From Branchiostoma floridae (Eukaryota; Chordata; Leptocardii; Amphioxiformes; Branchiostomatidae): a stretch of 64,000 nucleotides of DNA. The notes below the pieces were generated by a model. It ran no database searches, was not told where the DNA came from, and was given only the letters and a program-made list of their open reading frames with translations. Made by a program: the position numbers and the translations under genes. The stretch is taken from NCBI RefSeq assembly GCF_000003815.2, contig NC_049983.1, positions 1,208,900 to 1,272,899 of the forward strand. The letters run 5' to 3'. Position 1 is the stretch's first letter, and each line of letters opens with the position of its first letter. Shown piece after piece: positions 19,301 through 29,934 of this stretch.

Positions 19301-22300
19301 CTACTGAACTGTGGCATGCCGTACTGAGTTGTTGTCTCCTGCCCTGGTGCTTCACATAATTCATCGTTCGGACTGGAACCTGACAAAAAGCAAGAATTAG
19401 GAAAGAGAGAGAGTACTACTAAAAGTAAACATGAATATTCGGCGGTTACGAATGTATCATGTGATGAATCCCCCACCCCAAACATTGGCGGGAACATGCT
19501 TATTAACTAACAACTTGCAGAGACATGACAGTGGCCAATGGAGTTTACAGCGGCAGATTTGCAACGCAAAGCGCTTTGCAAGGAGACGCCTGAGCAGAGT
19601 CAGTCAAGCGTGCAATTCCTCATTATAACCGAAAGTCGCACTACGTGCGTTTCCTTATAACACCCAAGAGCGGCTCGGAAGTTATAAACGCATGTTTGTG
19701 TCAAGCTTCGTGCTAATCATCATATCATGGCACCCCCCCTTATATACCTGCCGTCTCAACATAACATTTTGTCCAGCGATAGAAAAAAGGTTAACATACA
19801 ATTCTCGTAATAAAAATTCCCTGTCACATTTGGCGAAAATCGATCGGATGACGATTCCTCGGCAATCGCCCGAGCCTCGCTCATAATAATACCTTTATTG
19901 CACAACAATTGTACAAGGTACAAAGTATGGCTTACATGTGACAGGGATAGTTTTCAAGTGAAAAATACGCGCAGCCCTCTGTCGATCTTGAATATGGCCG
20001 ATCTTCCATCGATACGCCCGAAGATCGTGGATAATGCGACGGGGGTATAACAGCAACAAGTGCCCTTAGAATTGCCCTTTCGTTATTCGTTGTCTCGACT
20101 TTGGTTAATTGTCTTAGTCTTTGAAGTGGAATTCACTGGACAAAGGTTTCCTATATTCGAGTGAACAACAATAGGCCATGACAATAGGTCAACTTAGGGC
20201 AGGACCATATACGTCGTGCGATTGTCATACGATCGATCGCAAACTAAGGATATTTTTTGGATAGTACTGCATACATCCTTTAAAACTCAGCTGTATCTTT
20301 ACGAAGAAGGCTTTCTTAGATGCTTGACTGCATTCGTTTCTTTCACAGGCTGCTTGTAAATGTTGTCGAGTCTGAAATCATACGATTGCTGACGGCGAAT
20401 GTGTCATTGCGCAGACCTACATGTACATGTATTGTGCACTGTTGAAGAGCTGTATTTCTTTCCATGAGTGAAACCTTAACATTTGGTCCTCGTCGAGCCT
20501 TTTACTTTAAAGTTGCGTTTCTAAACGAATCGGTCAACAATTTGCAGCGCTCCCTTATGCAATTTCTACAAAATCTCAATGATTTATCTGATAGATTGAC
20601 GCAGCTGAATGCAAGTATAATGAAGACCCACGCCGACATGTTCTGTTTGTCGCACACCAGTACTTGCCAGTAAAAATATTACCAGCTAACAATTCTATCA
20701 CAATAGACGCGTGATCCAGAACTGTCCTTCCCAGCTTCTGCAAATACGTAAAATGACAGCCTGGCGTGTATTATTTTTTCAAACACACCCTGCTGCAGAG
20801 GAAATTGGTCTGTTTCTTTTCTAATACTGTTTCCTTACACGCTTAAGCCAAGGTCTGAAAGTGAAATCAGGCGAGACTGAACTGAGTAAACAACACGATT
20901 GGGCCAGAGCTCATCGGCTTATCCTAAAGAGATCACAGGTTTCTACTGTCAACAACTGATATGCACTTTTAATTAAGCCCATGCAAAAAAGTACTTGTAG
21001 CTTTAAATGTTTCATTTTGTCTTAAAGTTTGTTCTCAGCTTTTCAATGCCGTCCCTTTGTTCATAGTTTGTTGTGAAAAACTTCAATAACTCACGCACGG
21101 ATTATGAGCGTATTTCCGTGATTTTTGATCTGTCTGTTGATGTTGTTTTCAAAGAGACGTGATCAGATTAGGACCCGTCATAATCCTATAGAGGATTTAG
21201 CTTCCTTGATGTTGATATCATAGCCAGGTCTGGCCATAACATAGAATACAGTGTTAGAATACAGTGAATTCAGTCTTAAAAATTCTACTCCACCAGAATG
21301 TCACAAGAGTCTAGTTGATAATCATGTAAAGGAAAAAGGGTCATCGATCCCAAACTTTTGGTTTTCCATTATGGTTTTAGAGCTGGAAGCTCAAAACAAA
21401 GTCTAATTTAGCCAGCATGTTTTGCTATATCCATCCGCGCTGTGATTCTCGTACCACAGAGCCCGTTCGGAGAGAACAATGATGCCAACTCATGGCATGT
21501 CCGTATCAAAATAAGATGTTTCCGGCCGTAGAATAAAACTAACATCTAAAACCCGTTATAGCAGCATCCTTTGAATTACACGTTACTCTTTTTACCTTAT
21601 TAAATATTACAGTAGCGACATTCGCTACTCAAGCCCCCTTCACACGAGAGCACGAATTAGCCGGAATGCCGTCAGAATGCAAAATTGTTTTTTTATTCCT
21701 GGCAATTCCTGGCAATTCGTACTGTATTCTAAACATTCTTACTGCACTCGAGATATAGGTCCCCGGTCTATTAGCTGGCTCGAAAGTTTTTGACATGTCA
21801 AAAACTGTCGAGGTGCATTCGAAGTGGAAAAATATCGAATGGCATTCCAAGTGGATTCTAAGTGGATTCTAACTATTCTAACCGCAGTCTGCCCGCATTC
21901 TGTGGCATTCCAACATTATTCGAAACATTCTTATCTCATTCGATGGAGAACCGAAACGGCAAACCACTTCGAATCCTGCCCGAATGTGGCCAAAAGAATA
22001 TCTGGAATGCAGTAAGGATTTCTAGAAGACACTACGAATTCTCAAGAATAGAAAAGAATTTTCATTCTGACGGCATTTTGGCTCATTCCTTCTCGTGTGA
22101 AGGGGATATAAGGTCCGATTGGAATTCCCACTCGGAATGGCCCCGAATGTGGCACGAATTTTGCAAATACTTAATTCCGGCTGGTTCTGCTTGATTCCTG
22201 CTAATTCGGTTTCAGTGGGAAGGCCCTTTTACAAAGAAAATCTACACTGTCAGAGTCTTTGACTTGGCCTTCACTGAACGATGGATTTTTATATTTAAGA

Positions 22301-25300
22301 AAATGACAATAGGTTACCACAATTGGTCAAGTTAGGGCACGATCTCATATCGTGCGATTGTCGCACGATTGCAAACTAAGGACATTCTTGGGATAATCGT
22401 GCATATGTCGTGCAAGATTCAGCTGTATCTTTACAAAAAGACCGACTTAGATACTTGATGGCGATCAGTTCTTTCGTAGCCTGATTGAAAATTTTGTCGA
22501 GTCTGAAATCAACGCTTAGTTACAGAATTGTACTGCACCCTGTGAAAGAGTTCTACTTCTGGCCGTGAGTTAAACGTTAACATCTGGTCCCTGCACTTTG
22601 AACAAATCGAGCGACCATTTGAACCGCTACCTTAGGTACTTTTCACTATACGCTGTTAATTTAACTCCTGGTGGAGTGACGCAGCCGAATGCGAGTATCA
22701 TGAAGATCCATGCCGACATGTTCTGTTGATCGCACACCAGTACTTGCCAGTAAATGGTTACCAGCTAACAGTTTCATCAACATGGACCTCTTACGGAAAT
22801 TGTCCGTCCCAGGTTCGGCAAATACTTAAAAATGACAACCTAGCGGGGTTTTTTTTCGACACACCCTGTTGTAGAGGAAATTGGTCTGTTTTCTAATACT
22901 ACCAGGAACTACCGGGACTTCTAGAGCAAAATAAGAAGTTCTAAATCATGTCATACTGTATTACCCAATACCATTGATGGTTCTTCCGGTGCGGAGAATA
23001 TTGCTAACCTTTGGAAAGCTCACATTGAGTCCCTGTTAAACTCTGTTGATAACCAGACTCACAAGTCCGATATGTTGTCTGTTTTAACACCTGCATTATT
23101 GTTCGATGGCGGTATGCAAATCGCCGCACGGGAACTCGCTGACATCATCAAGGACTTGCCCAATGGCAAGGCTTGTGGGGCTGATGGTATCAGTAACGAG
23201 CATTTGAAAAATGCGGGCCCAAGTCTTCATGTACATCTTTCATTGTTGTTCACCTCTGCCATTGTTCATAATTTTATTCCTGACACTTTGTTAGTGCTAG
23301 CCACGATTATTGTTCCTGTAGTTAAGAACAAGTCTGTCAATATCTCCAGTACTAATAAGTCTATAATTATTAGTACTGGAGATAAGTTGCCAAACACTGT
23401 ATCCTCTACAGTTGTCGTGCAATAAAGTTCTTCTATCATCCACTCTTTCTAAAGTCCTAGAGGCGATCCTGCTGAACCGTCTGAAACCTTTTCTCCTGAC
23501 GTCAGATTCTCAGTTTGGCTTTAAACCTAAACATGGGATTGATATGTGTATTTTTTATTTTAAAGTAAATTATTGAGTATTGCAGGGGTTAGGGTCTCCT
23601 GTATTTGTTTGTTTTATGGACGCCTCGAAGGCATTTGATCGCGTCAACCACTGGTCGTTGTTCAGCAAATTGATTGACAGAAAGGTTCCGCCGTACCTAG
23701 TTCGTTTTTTATTCTTCTGGTATAATAACCAAAGGATGTGTGTGAGATGGGGGGCTATCCTGTCTCCCTTCTTCTCTGTTAATAATGGAGTGAGACAGGG
23801 TAGCCTCCTCTCACCATATTTGCTTAACTTGTATATTGATGATTTGAGTGTAAGGCTTAACAATGCCAAAGTTGGTTGTTATGTAGGCGGGTCCATAACT
23901 AACCATCTTCTTTATGCTGATGACCTGTGTCTTATATGTTCCAGTTTTAAGTCTCTTCAGAGATTAGTAGGGATATGCGAAGAGGTTAGTCTTGAAAACG
24001 ACATATTGTTTAATATTGAAAAAAAAAAACATCGTGTGTAACTTGAGTATCCACCACCACATGTAAGACTCTATGGTGCGAATCTGAAGCATGTGACCTC
24101 ATTTGTTTATCATGGGTATACATCTAAACCCTTCGCTTAGCGATGATGACTGTGTACCTGCGCAGCTGAAGAGTCTGTATATTGGTGCTAATTGTATCAA
24201 TCGCAAGTTCTCCCTTTGTTTTCCACCAGTAAAGAAAAGCTTGTTTATGGCGTATTGCGGCCAATTATTTGGCGCGCAATTATGGAACTATGTTCACTGC
24301 TGGTGTCCTCTCTAAGTCCCGGGTCGCCTACTAGAAAGTTACATGTCACATGTTCCCAAATAAACGGCAGCAAAACTATGCAGACAAGATAATGGTTTGT
24401 ATTTGTGAAAATGTTTGTTTTCTTCTGACGAACAGCACCCGGGAAAATAGGGGAGTTTTCTGCGTGTTTACCGTTACTGTAACAAGACTGGGCTTTTCAG
24501 GCATTCGTGGGCCCGGGGGGGGGGGGGGGCTCATTCGGCTCCTTTTCATAATTTCAAAACGGCTTACTGCAGGATCGCCAAATTTTAAGGGTGTGATGTG
24601 CATGTTAAAGTTTATATCTCCTGCAATTTTGATATGATCATTATTATTGTGTAATACCCCTTGATATCTGACTCTGCATCGCTGGGGATCTCAACAGAAC
24701 AGACCTTCAAGATCTCTGCAGAGGAAGCCACCTTCGACAAATTGTGGACGTACCAACCAGAATGGAGGCTACTCTGGGCTGTATAATAACAAACTCCGAC
24801 CACGTGTATCTCACACCTGCACTGCTCTCACCGTTGGGCAGCAGCGATCACAACATCGTACACCTCGTACCCATAACAAGCCTCATAACAAACGAGACAA
24901 GGTCGAGGGTCACCAGACCAATACCAAACTCTACGATCAGGTCTTTTGGCCAATGGTTAGCCTCGCACAACTGGTCTGATGTCCTTACAGCGGATGACGT
25001 CCAAGCCAAGACTAACATCTTTTACCGAACATTAACGGAGAAAATAGACCAGCACTTTCCAGTCAACGTTACAAGAATGCACCGCAGAAACAAGCCGTGG
25101 ATCAACACCAAGATTACAGCACTAATAAAACGAGATAGATTGTAAACTAAACACTCTGTATTTTGCAGATTTCAAAGATTTAGCGATTCCGCGGAAATGA
25201 AGGGCCGACTAGTAATCGAGAACTACAGAATTGGGACTAAGAGATTACAGCGGCCGTCAGTGCGGATGGATTTAGAACAGCTGTCGCTACCGCGAACCTA

Positions 25301-28300
25301 TAACTGCGCAAACAGTTTTCGGCATATGATGAAAAAAGTGCATCAACTGAAAGTTCAGCTGGTCTGACAGGAATTGGACATACCATTTGGACCGTCAGGC
25401 CGAACGTGTCCCATCTTCCCTCGGGGCCCAAATGGTCCTGGTGGCCCGTCCTTTCCCACAGAGCCGCTGGCTCCCTTTTCTCCTGGAGGTCCGGGTGGCC
25501 CGTCCTTTCCCACAGATCCAACTTTGCCGATGGCTCCATTTTCTACTGGAGGTTGACGTGACCCGTCCTTTCCCACAGAGCCAGATCTGACTGTATCGTC
25601 ATAAAAAAAGAAAATCAAGGTCGCAAAGCATGATCTACTTTGATACTAGAACTTGATACAAAGATAAAAGATACATGGCATTTCAACAGCATATTCTAAA
25701 CTTTACTAAGCCATGTTCAATATAAAGGAAACAGAAAACTGACCTGAAAAATACGTCGAAATAACAACGACAGCCACGCAGACCACAGTAACGAAGATTA
25801 GCCATAACTCCCTGGGTCGGCTGACGCACTTCGTCCGCTTTTTGGGGGCTGCTGTTGGACAGAAGACATGAAAAATCATTGCAGCATCTATTTATCTAAA
25901 GTATTAAATGTACCATGCATTCAAAAACGGGTGATGAAATACAGCAATCGGTCTAAAACCAAACCGAGACCAACAAAGCGCGAAAACATGTCCTCGTGAG
26001 CGGACTTCAAACATTTTACCTTTTCCGGAGTTGTTGACAGGGTTAGGTATACGCGCAGCGGCGTCGTCACGTGCCTGCCAATCAGTCTGAGGCTCCTCCA
26101 TGGGTGTGGTGTCTGGCAAAATTATTATATATTCATTTTTCTACAAGCCAATCTTAGAATGTTATTAGTTCTTTTATATATATCATTTACTATAGAAAGT
26201 CTGAATATCAAATATGACAAAGTATGAAATACGTTAGTATTGATGCGTTTAGCAGTTTGCAGCTTTTTCCTCAAAACAGCAAGAAGATTGTACGTTTGCT
26301 TTTTTTTCTTATTTTGCTTACCCCATGGACAATTCTTATATGAAGAAAAATATTCTTTCAGGAAGAAAATGTAGAAGAAAATTCAAGCAAAACAAGAAAC
26401 TACAAAAAAGTTTCTAGAGATTTAAGCAAAATCTTTTATAACCAGATTCAACTCTTAAGAAATACAATAATTTTTCCTTTGTTCCTGGAAGATACATTTT
26501 CTGTGACGAAGCAAAACAAGATAAACAAGAAAAAACATTTTTGGAAATACTAGAAAACGAATCTCAAATTGTCTAAAAAACTTAATAAGCAAAAATTTGC
26601 TTGCCCCATGAACAAGCATATTTTCTAAGATTTCTTGGGGACAGAATGATTTTCTTCCTGGAAGAAAAAAAAATGTGAGGAAGCAAAACAAGATGAACAA
26701 GAAAAAGCATTTTTGGCAGTGTACAGAGAAACCGGTTAAAGATTGATTCACAACTTATGACAGCTCCAGCTCAGAACAAAATGAACAGATCTACGCCCAG
26801 TGCAGGTCGAAAACTTTCGGAGACCAGTTCATGCTGTAGATGTTGTTGACAGCGTGTTGAGGTTTACGATAGGTCTGACGTTATGCATTAAACAGGATTC
26901 TAGGTACAACAGTCGACTTTAAACCAAAGCGAGAGAATCAAAGCAAAACAAGAACATGGCGCAACAGCTAATTTCCGTCTGGTAAACGGCCACGCCCGTT
27001 GGAGCTCTCTTATTTTTCTTTAAATTTGATCTTAGTAGGGGCCTGAGCTGGTGTACGTCCTTTTTTTCACTAATATTTTTTATCATTTTTCATTCTACGC
27101 ATGTCCATTTTTAATTGAAATGTTGTTTTTTGTTCGTCATTAGAAGATTTTATTCTAGAAAAAGTAATGATCAGGTACGCTCGGATCGCCCGGTCAGCAA
27201 AATGGCAACGACCGTATTGTGATACGGAAAGGAGAGACGCCAAGATCGGAACTGAAAACGTTTTACCTTTTCCGGGGATGTATAGAGGGTTGGGACCTTG
27301 CTCCATGGGTGTGGCGTCTGTTGGAAAATTACAGCATATCAGAGATCAGTGTATACTGTGGATCTAATACAGCAGACATCAGACCAGAGCACCACAAAGA
27401 GAGAGACAACAAAAGACAACGCAAGCAGACTTGAAAGCAAAACCTGGTATGGCCTGAGGGAATGCCAAAAAAAAGTCTAGTCTGGATAGGGTTAACGAAT
27501 ACGGAAAGGTTGCAGAATTGTAAAACCATACTTTCCGTGATCTTTATGATACTGTAAACTCTGCTGAAATATTTCCCACTTCTTGGCCGCATTTAGTAAT
27601 TTCGCAAAGTAGGCTTCAATATCCGTTTTTGTGCTTAAATATATTTTAAACAAGTTTGAAGTCACATGTAGAAAAGCTGGTTGCATTAACCCTCATCCGA
27701 TCGTTACATTTTTACGACGAATCTGACCGTATGGGGTCATTTTTGACCCCATTTTGTTTTGCTAATAGACATATTTTTGCTGCCTTATTTTGTCATTTCT
27801 ATGTATTTACTGTTTCACTAACCTATGAAAAATATTTTGACAAGTTTTGGCGTCAGTGGCTATTACTCATCGTCATAATTTATGCAGAAAATGAGGAAAA
27901 ACCATAGTTGCTCTGAAAATCTGCCATACTCAACTTACTTAAACAATGTTTTGTCTTATCAATTTCTAAACAATAATTGTGATGATGCAATAATACTGAT
28001 AGCATAATAATGTTATTTAACAAGAAAAAATACAACATTTGTGAAAAGTAACGAATTTATTACTTAATTATGCACCATATTCCGCCATCTAAACACATAC
28101 ATACAATAACTCTTGTCTATCATCCCGCAAAGATCTTTCTTGTAGGTTCCTTCTGCATATTCTGTTCATATATTGTTTTTTGATTAATTACAAACATTTT
28201 CACTTTCATTAGCATAGGTAATTAGTACGTATTATCATAATTTATGCAGAATGTCGAAAAACTGTGTTTTACAGTATAATACTAAATTTCTTTCAAAACA

Positions 28301-29491
28301 TTCGGTGTTTACTCATCTAAGCAACTATAACATGTTGCTGTAATAGCAATAATGAGGAATGCCTGTTATTTTATTGAAATGTCTTGATATTTATGTAATA
28401 AATGATTCATAATTGGCTGGGGTCATTTTTGACCCCACCGAACAAGACACAAACTTTCAAGTTTAGCTTATACAATAGTGGGCAAAACTCGGTGAAAAAT
28501 TGGTAGATGTTGTAAGACATGTATACAAACAAATTCATGAAAGGAATTTTTTCTCCGATGAAAAATGTTGCTATGGCAGATAAAAAAATATACGCCTGGG
28601 GTCAAAATGACCCCATACGGTCGGATGAGGGTTAAGTTTATCAACACATAATCTGGTTGTCAAAAACGACATGTAACGTTAATTACGAAGTCAAAGTTGC
28701 TGAATCTTACAACATACCATTATTGCCTGAAAGCTTTTTAACAAAATTACGTATATACTTTTCAGTTACATTCTGTAAAATAGATAGAAATACAACGTAG
28801 AAAGATACAGCAGAAACTTTGCCCTAAACAAAGAAACAAAGCCACAACCTCTACTAAAGCAAGGCAGTTGGTTGAAAACATTTTACCTTCTCCGGATCCA
28901 TACATAGGGTTGGGAGAAACGGCGTCGGTACAACCCTGCCGATCAGTCCGAGGCTGCTGCATGGGTGTGGTGTCTGGAGGAAAATTACAGAGCCATATAC
29001 TGTCATTAGTAAAAATGCTAGAGCAATCAAGTTTAGCAACGAAGTGCCATAGATACAACAAAATTTAAAAACGAGTCAGTGAAATAAGACGAAAATGAGT
29101 GAGCTATTTCTTGCGTTGAATGGCAGATAAAAAACGTCAATAAGTAACAAAATGCTTTGCGACTTGATAGAAACTGGGTATATTATTATTTCCGACCATT
29201 AATGTGTTCATAATATTAATGCACACTTCAAATCTGACGATTCTTTGTCAAATATCGTGACATAAAAGATTTTGACAAACTGTTATAAGATTTTCCCGCA
29301 CTGGACATTGGCAATTGTAGTACCAGTAGTATATTGCTTGTCAGTAGTTGTTGTATGACAATTATTTTTTTGGCAGCCATGTGGCTGATCTATATTTAAA
29401 GAAGGGAAAACGGAAATAATGTTCTAAGAAAATTACAAATTATACCAGCACTTGTGTCACTAGACTGGGACTGCTGCTGCCCACCCGACAT
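16069..29491 (-). CDS. Type II membrane scavenger-type receptor: NPxY tail, TM, collagen-like, TSP1, SRCR
   Basis: Predicted cell-surface pattern-recognition or endocytic receptor. Exons in coding order (minus): 29446-29491 (start MSGGQQQ), 28887-28973, 27267-27317, 26020-26112, 25744-25851 (TM), 25384-25590 (collagen-like), 19230-19379 (linker), 17676-17849 (TSP1), 16069-16374 (SRCR). Every junction is phase 1 and the frame stays open for 407 codons plus one base. There is no signal peptide. A basic stretch (KKRTK) precedes one hydrophobic segment ([16 protein letters not shown]), so the N-terminus should be cytoplasmic. Known relatives with collagen and SRCR domains include class A scavenger receptors such as MARCO; the added TSP1 domain is not typical of them. 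The linker exon has a weak donor (GTTGGT), and the last exon is unresolved: either the SRCR exon splices on at a good GTGAGT donor or it reads through to a stop at 15947. Confidence 0.82.
16686..17574. mobile_element. piggyBac-type MITE, family A copy 1
   Basis: Flanked by TTAA (16682-16685 and 17575-17578). Termini are TCCTATTCAGACCGGG and CCCGGTCTGAATAGGG, with poly-G just inside the left end and a C-rich tract inside the right. TTAA target plus CCCT-type ends is the piggyBac signature. No transposase frame. Lies in the receptor intron between the TSP1 and SRCR exons; the most diverged of the three copies. Confidence 0.9.
17676..17849 (-). CDS. Receptor TSP1 (thrombospondin type 1) exon
   Basis: 174 bp, phase 1-1, coding [21 protein letters not shown] then C-T-N, a Cys in AEC, QEC and FCP. 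The three-Trp ladder, CSVTCG and six cysteines are diagnostic. Such domains bind glycosaminoglycans or proteins outside the cell. Confidence 0.93.
19884..19945 (-). mobile_element. LINE 3' end fragment
   Basis: 'TTTATTGCACAACAATTGTA' followed by AGGTACAAAGTATGGC matches the 3' end of the LINE at 57122-61024, in the same orientation. Only the 3' tip is present, so it is a strongly 5'-truncated insertion. Confidence 0.65.
20160..20840. repeat. Local direct duplication, left copy
   Basis: Shares ordered blocks with 22290-22900: GCAAACTAAGGA, CAGCTGTATCTTTAC, TTGTCGAGTCTGAAATCA, CGCACACCAGTACTTGCCAG and GAGGAAATTGGTCTGTTT. The blocks are collinear over about 650 bp. Neither copy keeps an ORF the other shares. 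Lies in the intron between the receptor linker and collagen exons. Confidence 0.8.
21635..22105. mobile_element. MITE with CCCCTTCACACGAGA termini
   Basis: The left end CCCCTTCACACGAGA is inverted at the right end (TCTCGTGTGAAGGGG), and the match continues inward through ATGCCGTCAGAATG. The interior is rich in GAATTC-like and GCATTC blocks. It lies between the two copies of the local duplication. No clear target duplication. Confidence 0.75.
22290..22900. repeat. Local direct duplication, right copy
   Basis: Collinear partner of 20160-20840, with many substitutions and small indels, so the duplication is not recent. Confidence 0.8.
22950..24340 (+). mobile_element. Non-LTR retrotransposon ORF2 fragment (reverse transcriptase)
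   Basis: Reverse-transcriptase blocks in order: [64 protein letters not shown], and a thumb-like [15 protein letters not shown]. The reading is broken by stops and frame changes near 23425, 23560 and 24030. A 44-bp snap-back sequence (23341-23384) interrupts it. The catalytic YADD is intact but the element is dead. It sits in the receptor intron, opposite in strand to the receptor. Confidence 0.88.
24684..25143 (+). mobile_element. CR1/L2-like LINE endonuclease fragment
   Basis: The frame reads G-D-L-N-R-T-D-L, then I-I-T-N-S-D-H-V-Y and [10 protein letters not shown], the C-terminal motifs of AP-type LINE endonucleases, then a linker with RRNKPWIN. It stops at 25143. It could be a second element rather than part of the RT fragment upstream, since endonuclease should precede RT. 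Confidence 0.75.
25384..25590 (-). CDS. Receptor collagen-like exon
   Basis: 207 bp, phase 1-1. Gly-X-Y triplets with [12 protein letters not shown] and [12 protein letters not shown], and a recurring S-V-G-K-D-G block. The Gly register is broken around SRQPPVEN and near the end (HVRPDG), so the triple helix would be short and interrupted. Trimerisation is inferred from this domain type. Confidence 0.85.
25744..25851 (-). CDS. Receptor transmembrane exon
   Basis: 108 bp, phase 1-1, coding [14 protein letters not shown] then about 18 hydrophobic residues and S-T-Y-F-S. Positive charges precede the membrane span, as in type II topology; the Cys beside the membrane could be acylated. Confidence 0.8.
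26020..26112 (-). CDS. Receptor cytoplasmic exon C (degenerate NPxN)
   Basis: 93 bp, phase 1-1: [14 protein letters not shown], ending [10 protein letters not shown]. The Tyr of NPxY is Asn here. It is the third member of the exon family. Confidence 0.75.
26280..26725. repeat. A-rich dispersed repeat
   Basis: 'GAAGCAAAACAAGAT' then AACAAGAAAAA and CATTTTTGG occurs twice (about 26510 and 26680), with 'TGCTTGCCCCATGAACAAGCA'-like snap-back sequence between. Termini unresolved. In a receptor intron. Confidence 0.4.
27267..27317 (-). CDS. Receptor cytoplasmic exon B (NPLY)
   Basis: 51 bp, phase 1-1: [18 protein letters not shown] shortened paralogue of the neighbouring exon, with a second NPxY-type motif. 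Confidence 0.75.
27690..28631. mobile_element. piggyBac-type MITE, family B copy 1
   Basis: TTAA at 27686-27689 and 28632-28635. Ends CCCTCATCCGATCG and, inverted, CGGTCGGATGAGGG. Subterminal GGGGTCATTTTTGACCCC-type palindromes lie near both ends and once inside. No transposase frame; AT-rich core. In the receptor intron between cytoplasmic exons A and B. Confidence 0.9.
28887..28973 (-). CDS. Receptor cytoplasmic exon A (NPMY)
   Basis: 87 bp, phase 1-1, coding D-T-T-P-M-Q-Q-P and ending [14 protein letters not shown] fits the NPxY endocytosis motif. It is clearly related to the exons at 27267-27317 and 26020-26112 (shared start D-x-T-P-M and shared end N-P-x-x). Confidence 0.75.
29446..29491 (-). 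CDS. Receptor exon 1 (start codon)
   Basis: ATG at 29491-29489 opens [15 protein letters not shown] and splices in phase 1 at GTATAA. It is the only frame that joins the downstream phase-1 exons with a Met start. The Gln/Ser-rich sequence fits a short cytoplasmic tail. Promoter elements were not identified. Confidence 0.65.
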
Positions 29492-29934
29492 GATGCCGCT
29501 TGTACTTGTCGGGTTTCTGCACGGCAAAAAACACGTCCTGCTCCTGGCAAGGCGCTTGTTGACTCCAGAGCAGTCCCAGACTCAAAGGAATATGAAACAC
29601 TACATCACAAACTACATCAGAAACCAGAGATGGAAGCAACTCGTGTACGCTAGTAACACCGCCCACACAGACATTTGTGTACATGTAATAGTTTTGGTCG
29701 CTGAATATTGAAAAGGAATTGTCGAAAACAGCCTAAAAATCTGTAAAATTCGAGAAAACTTGCAGTGACTTGAAACTAGTAAAACAAGAGTTCGTAGACA
29801 TCAGGCCTGCATGAAATATATTGGGTGTCTGTAGACCTATTGTGTATTTTTTTCCTTTTTGTCTACGTGACTTGGTTGGCAAAGTGAGCTTTTTACCGTG
29901 TTGGTGAGCGGACCCAAACATGCACCTCTTACTC

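Noticed and set aside
25237-25618. Collagen-like Pro/Gly reading on the plus strand opposite the collagen exon
   Set aside because: Gly-Pro codons read as Gly-Pro on the other strand; the minus-strand reading has splice sites, correct phase and KDG/EKG triplets.
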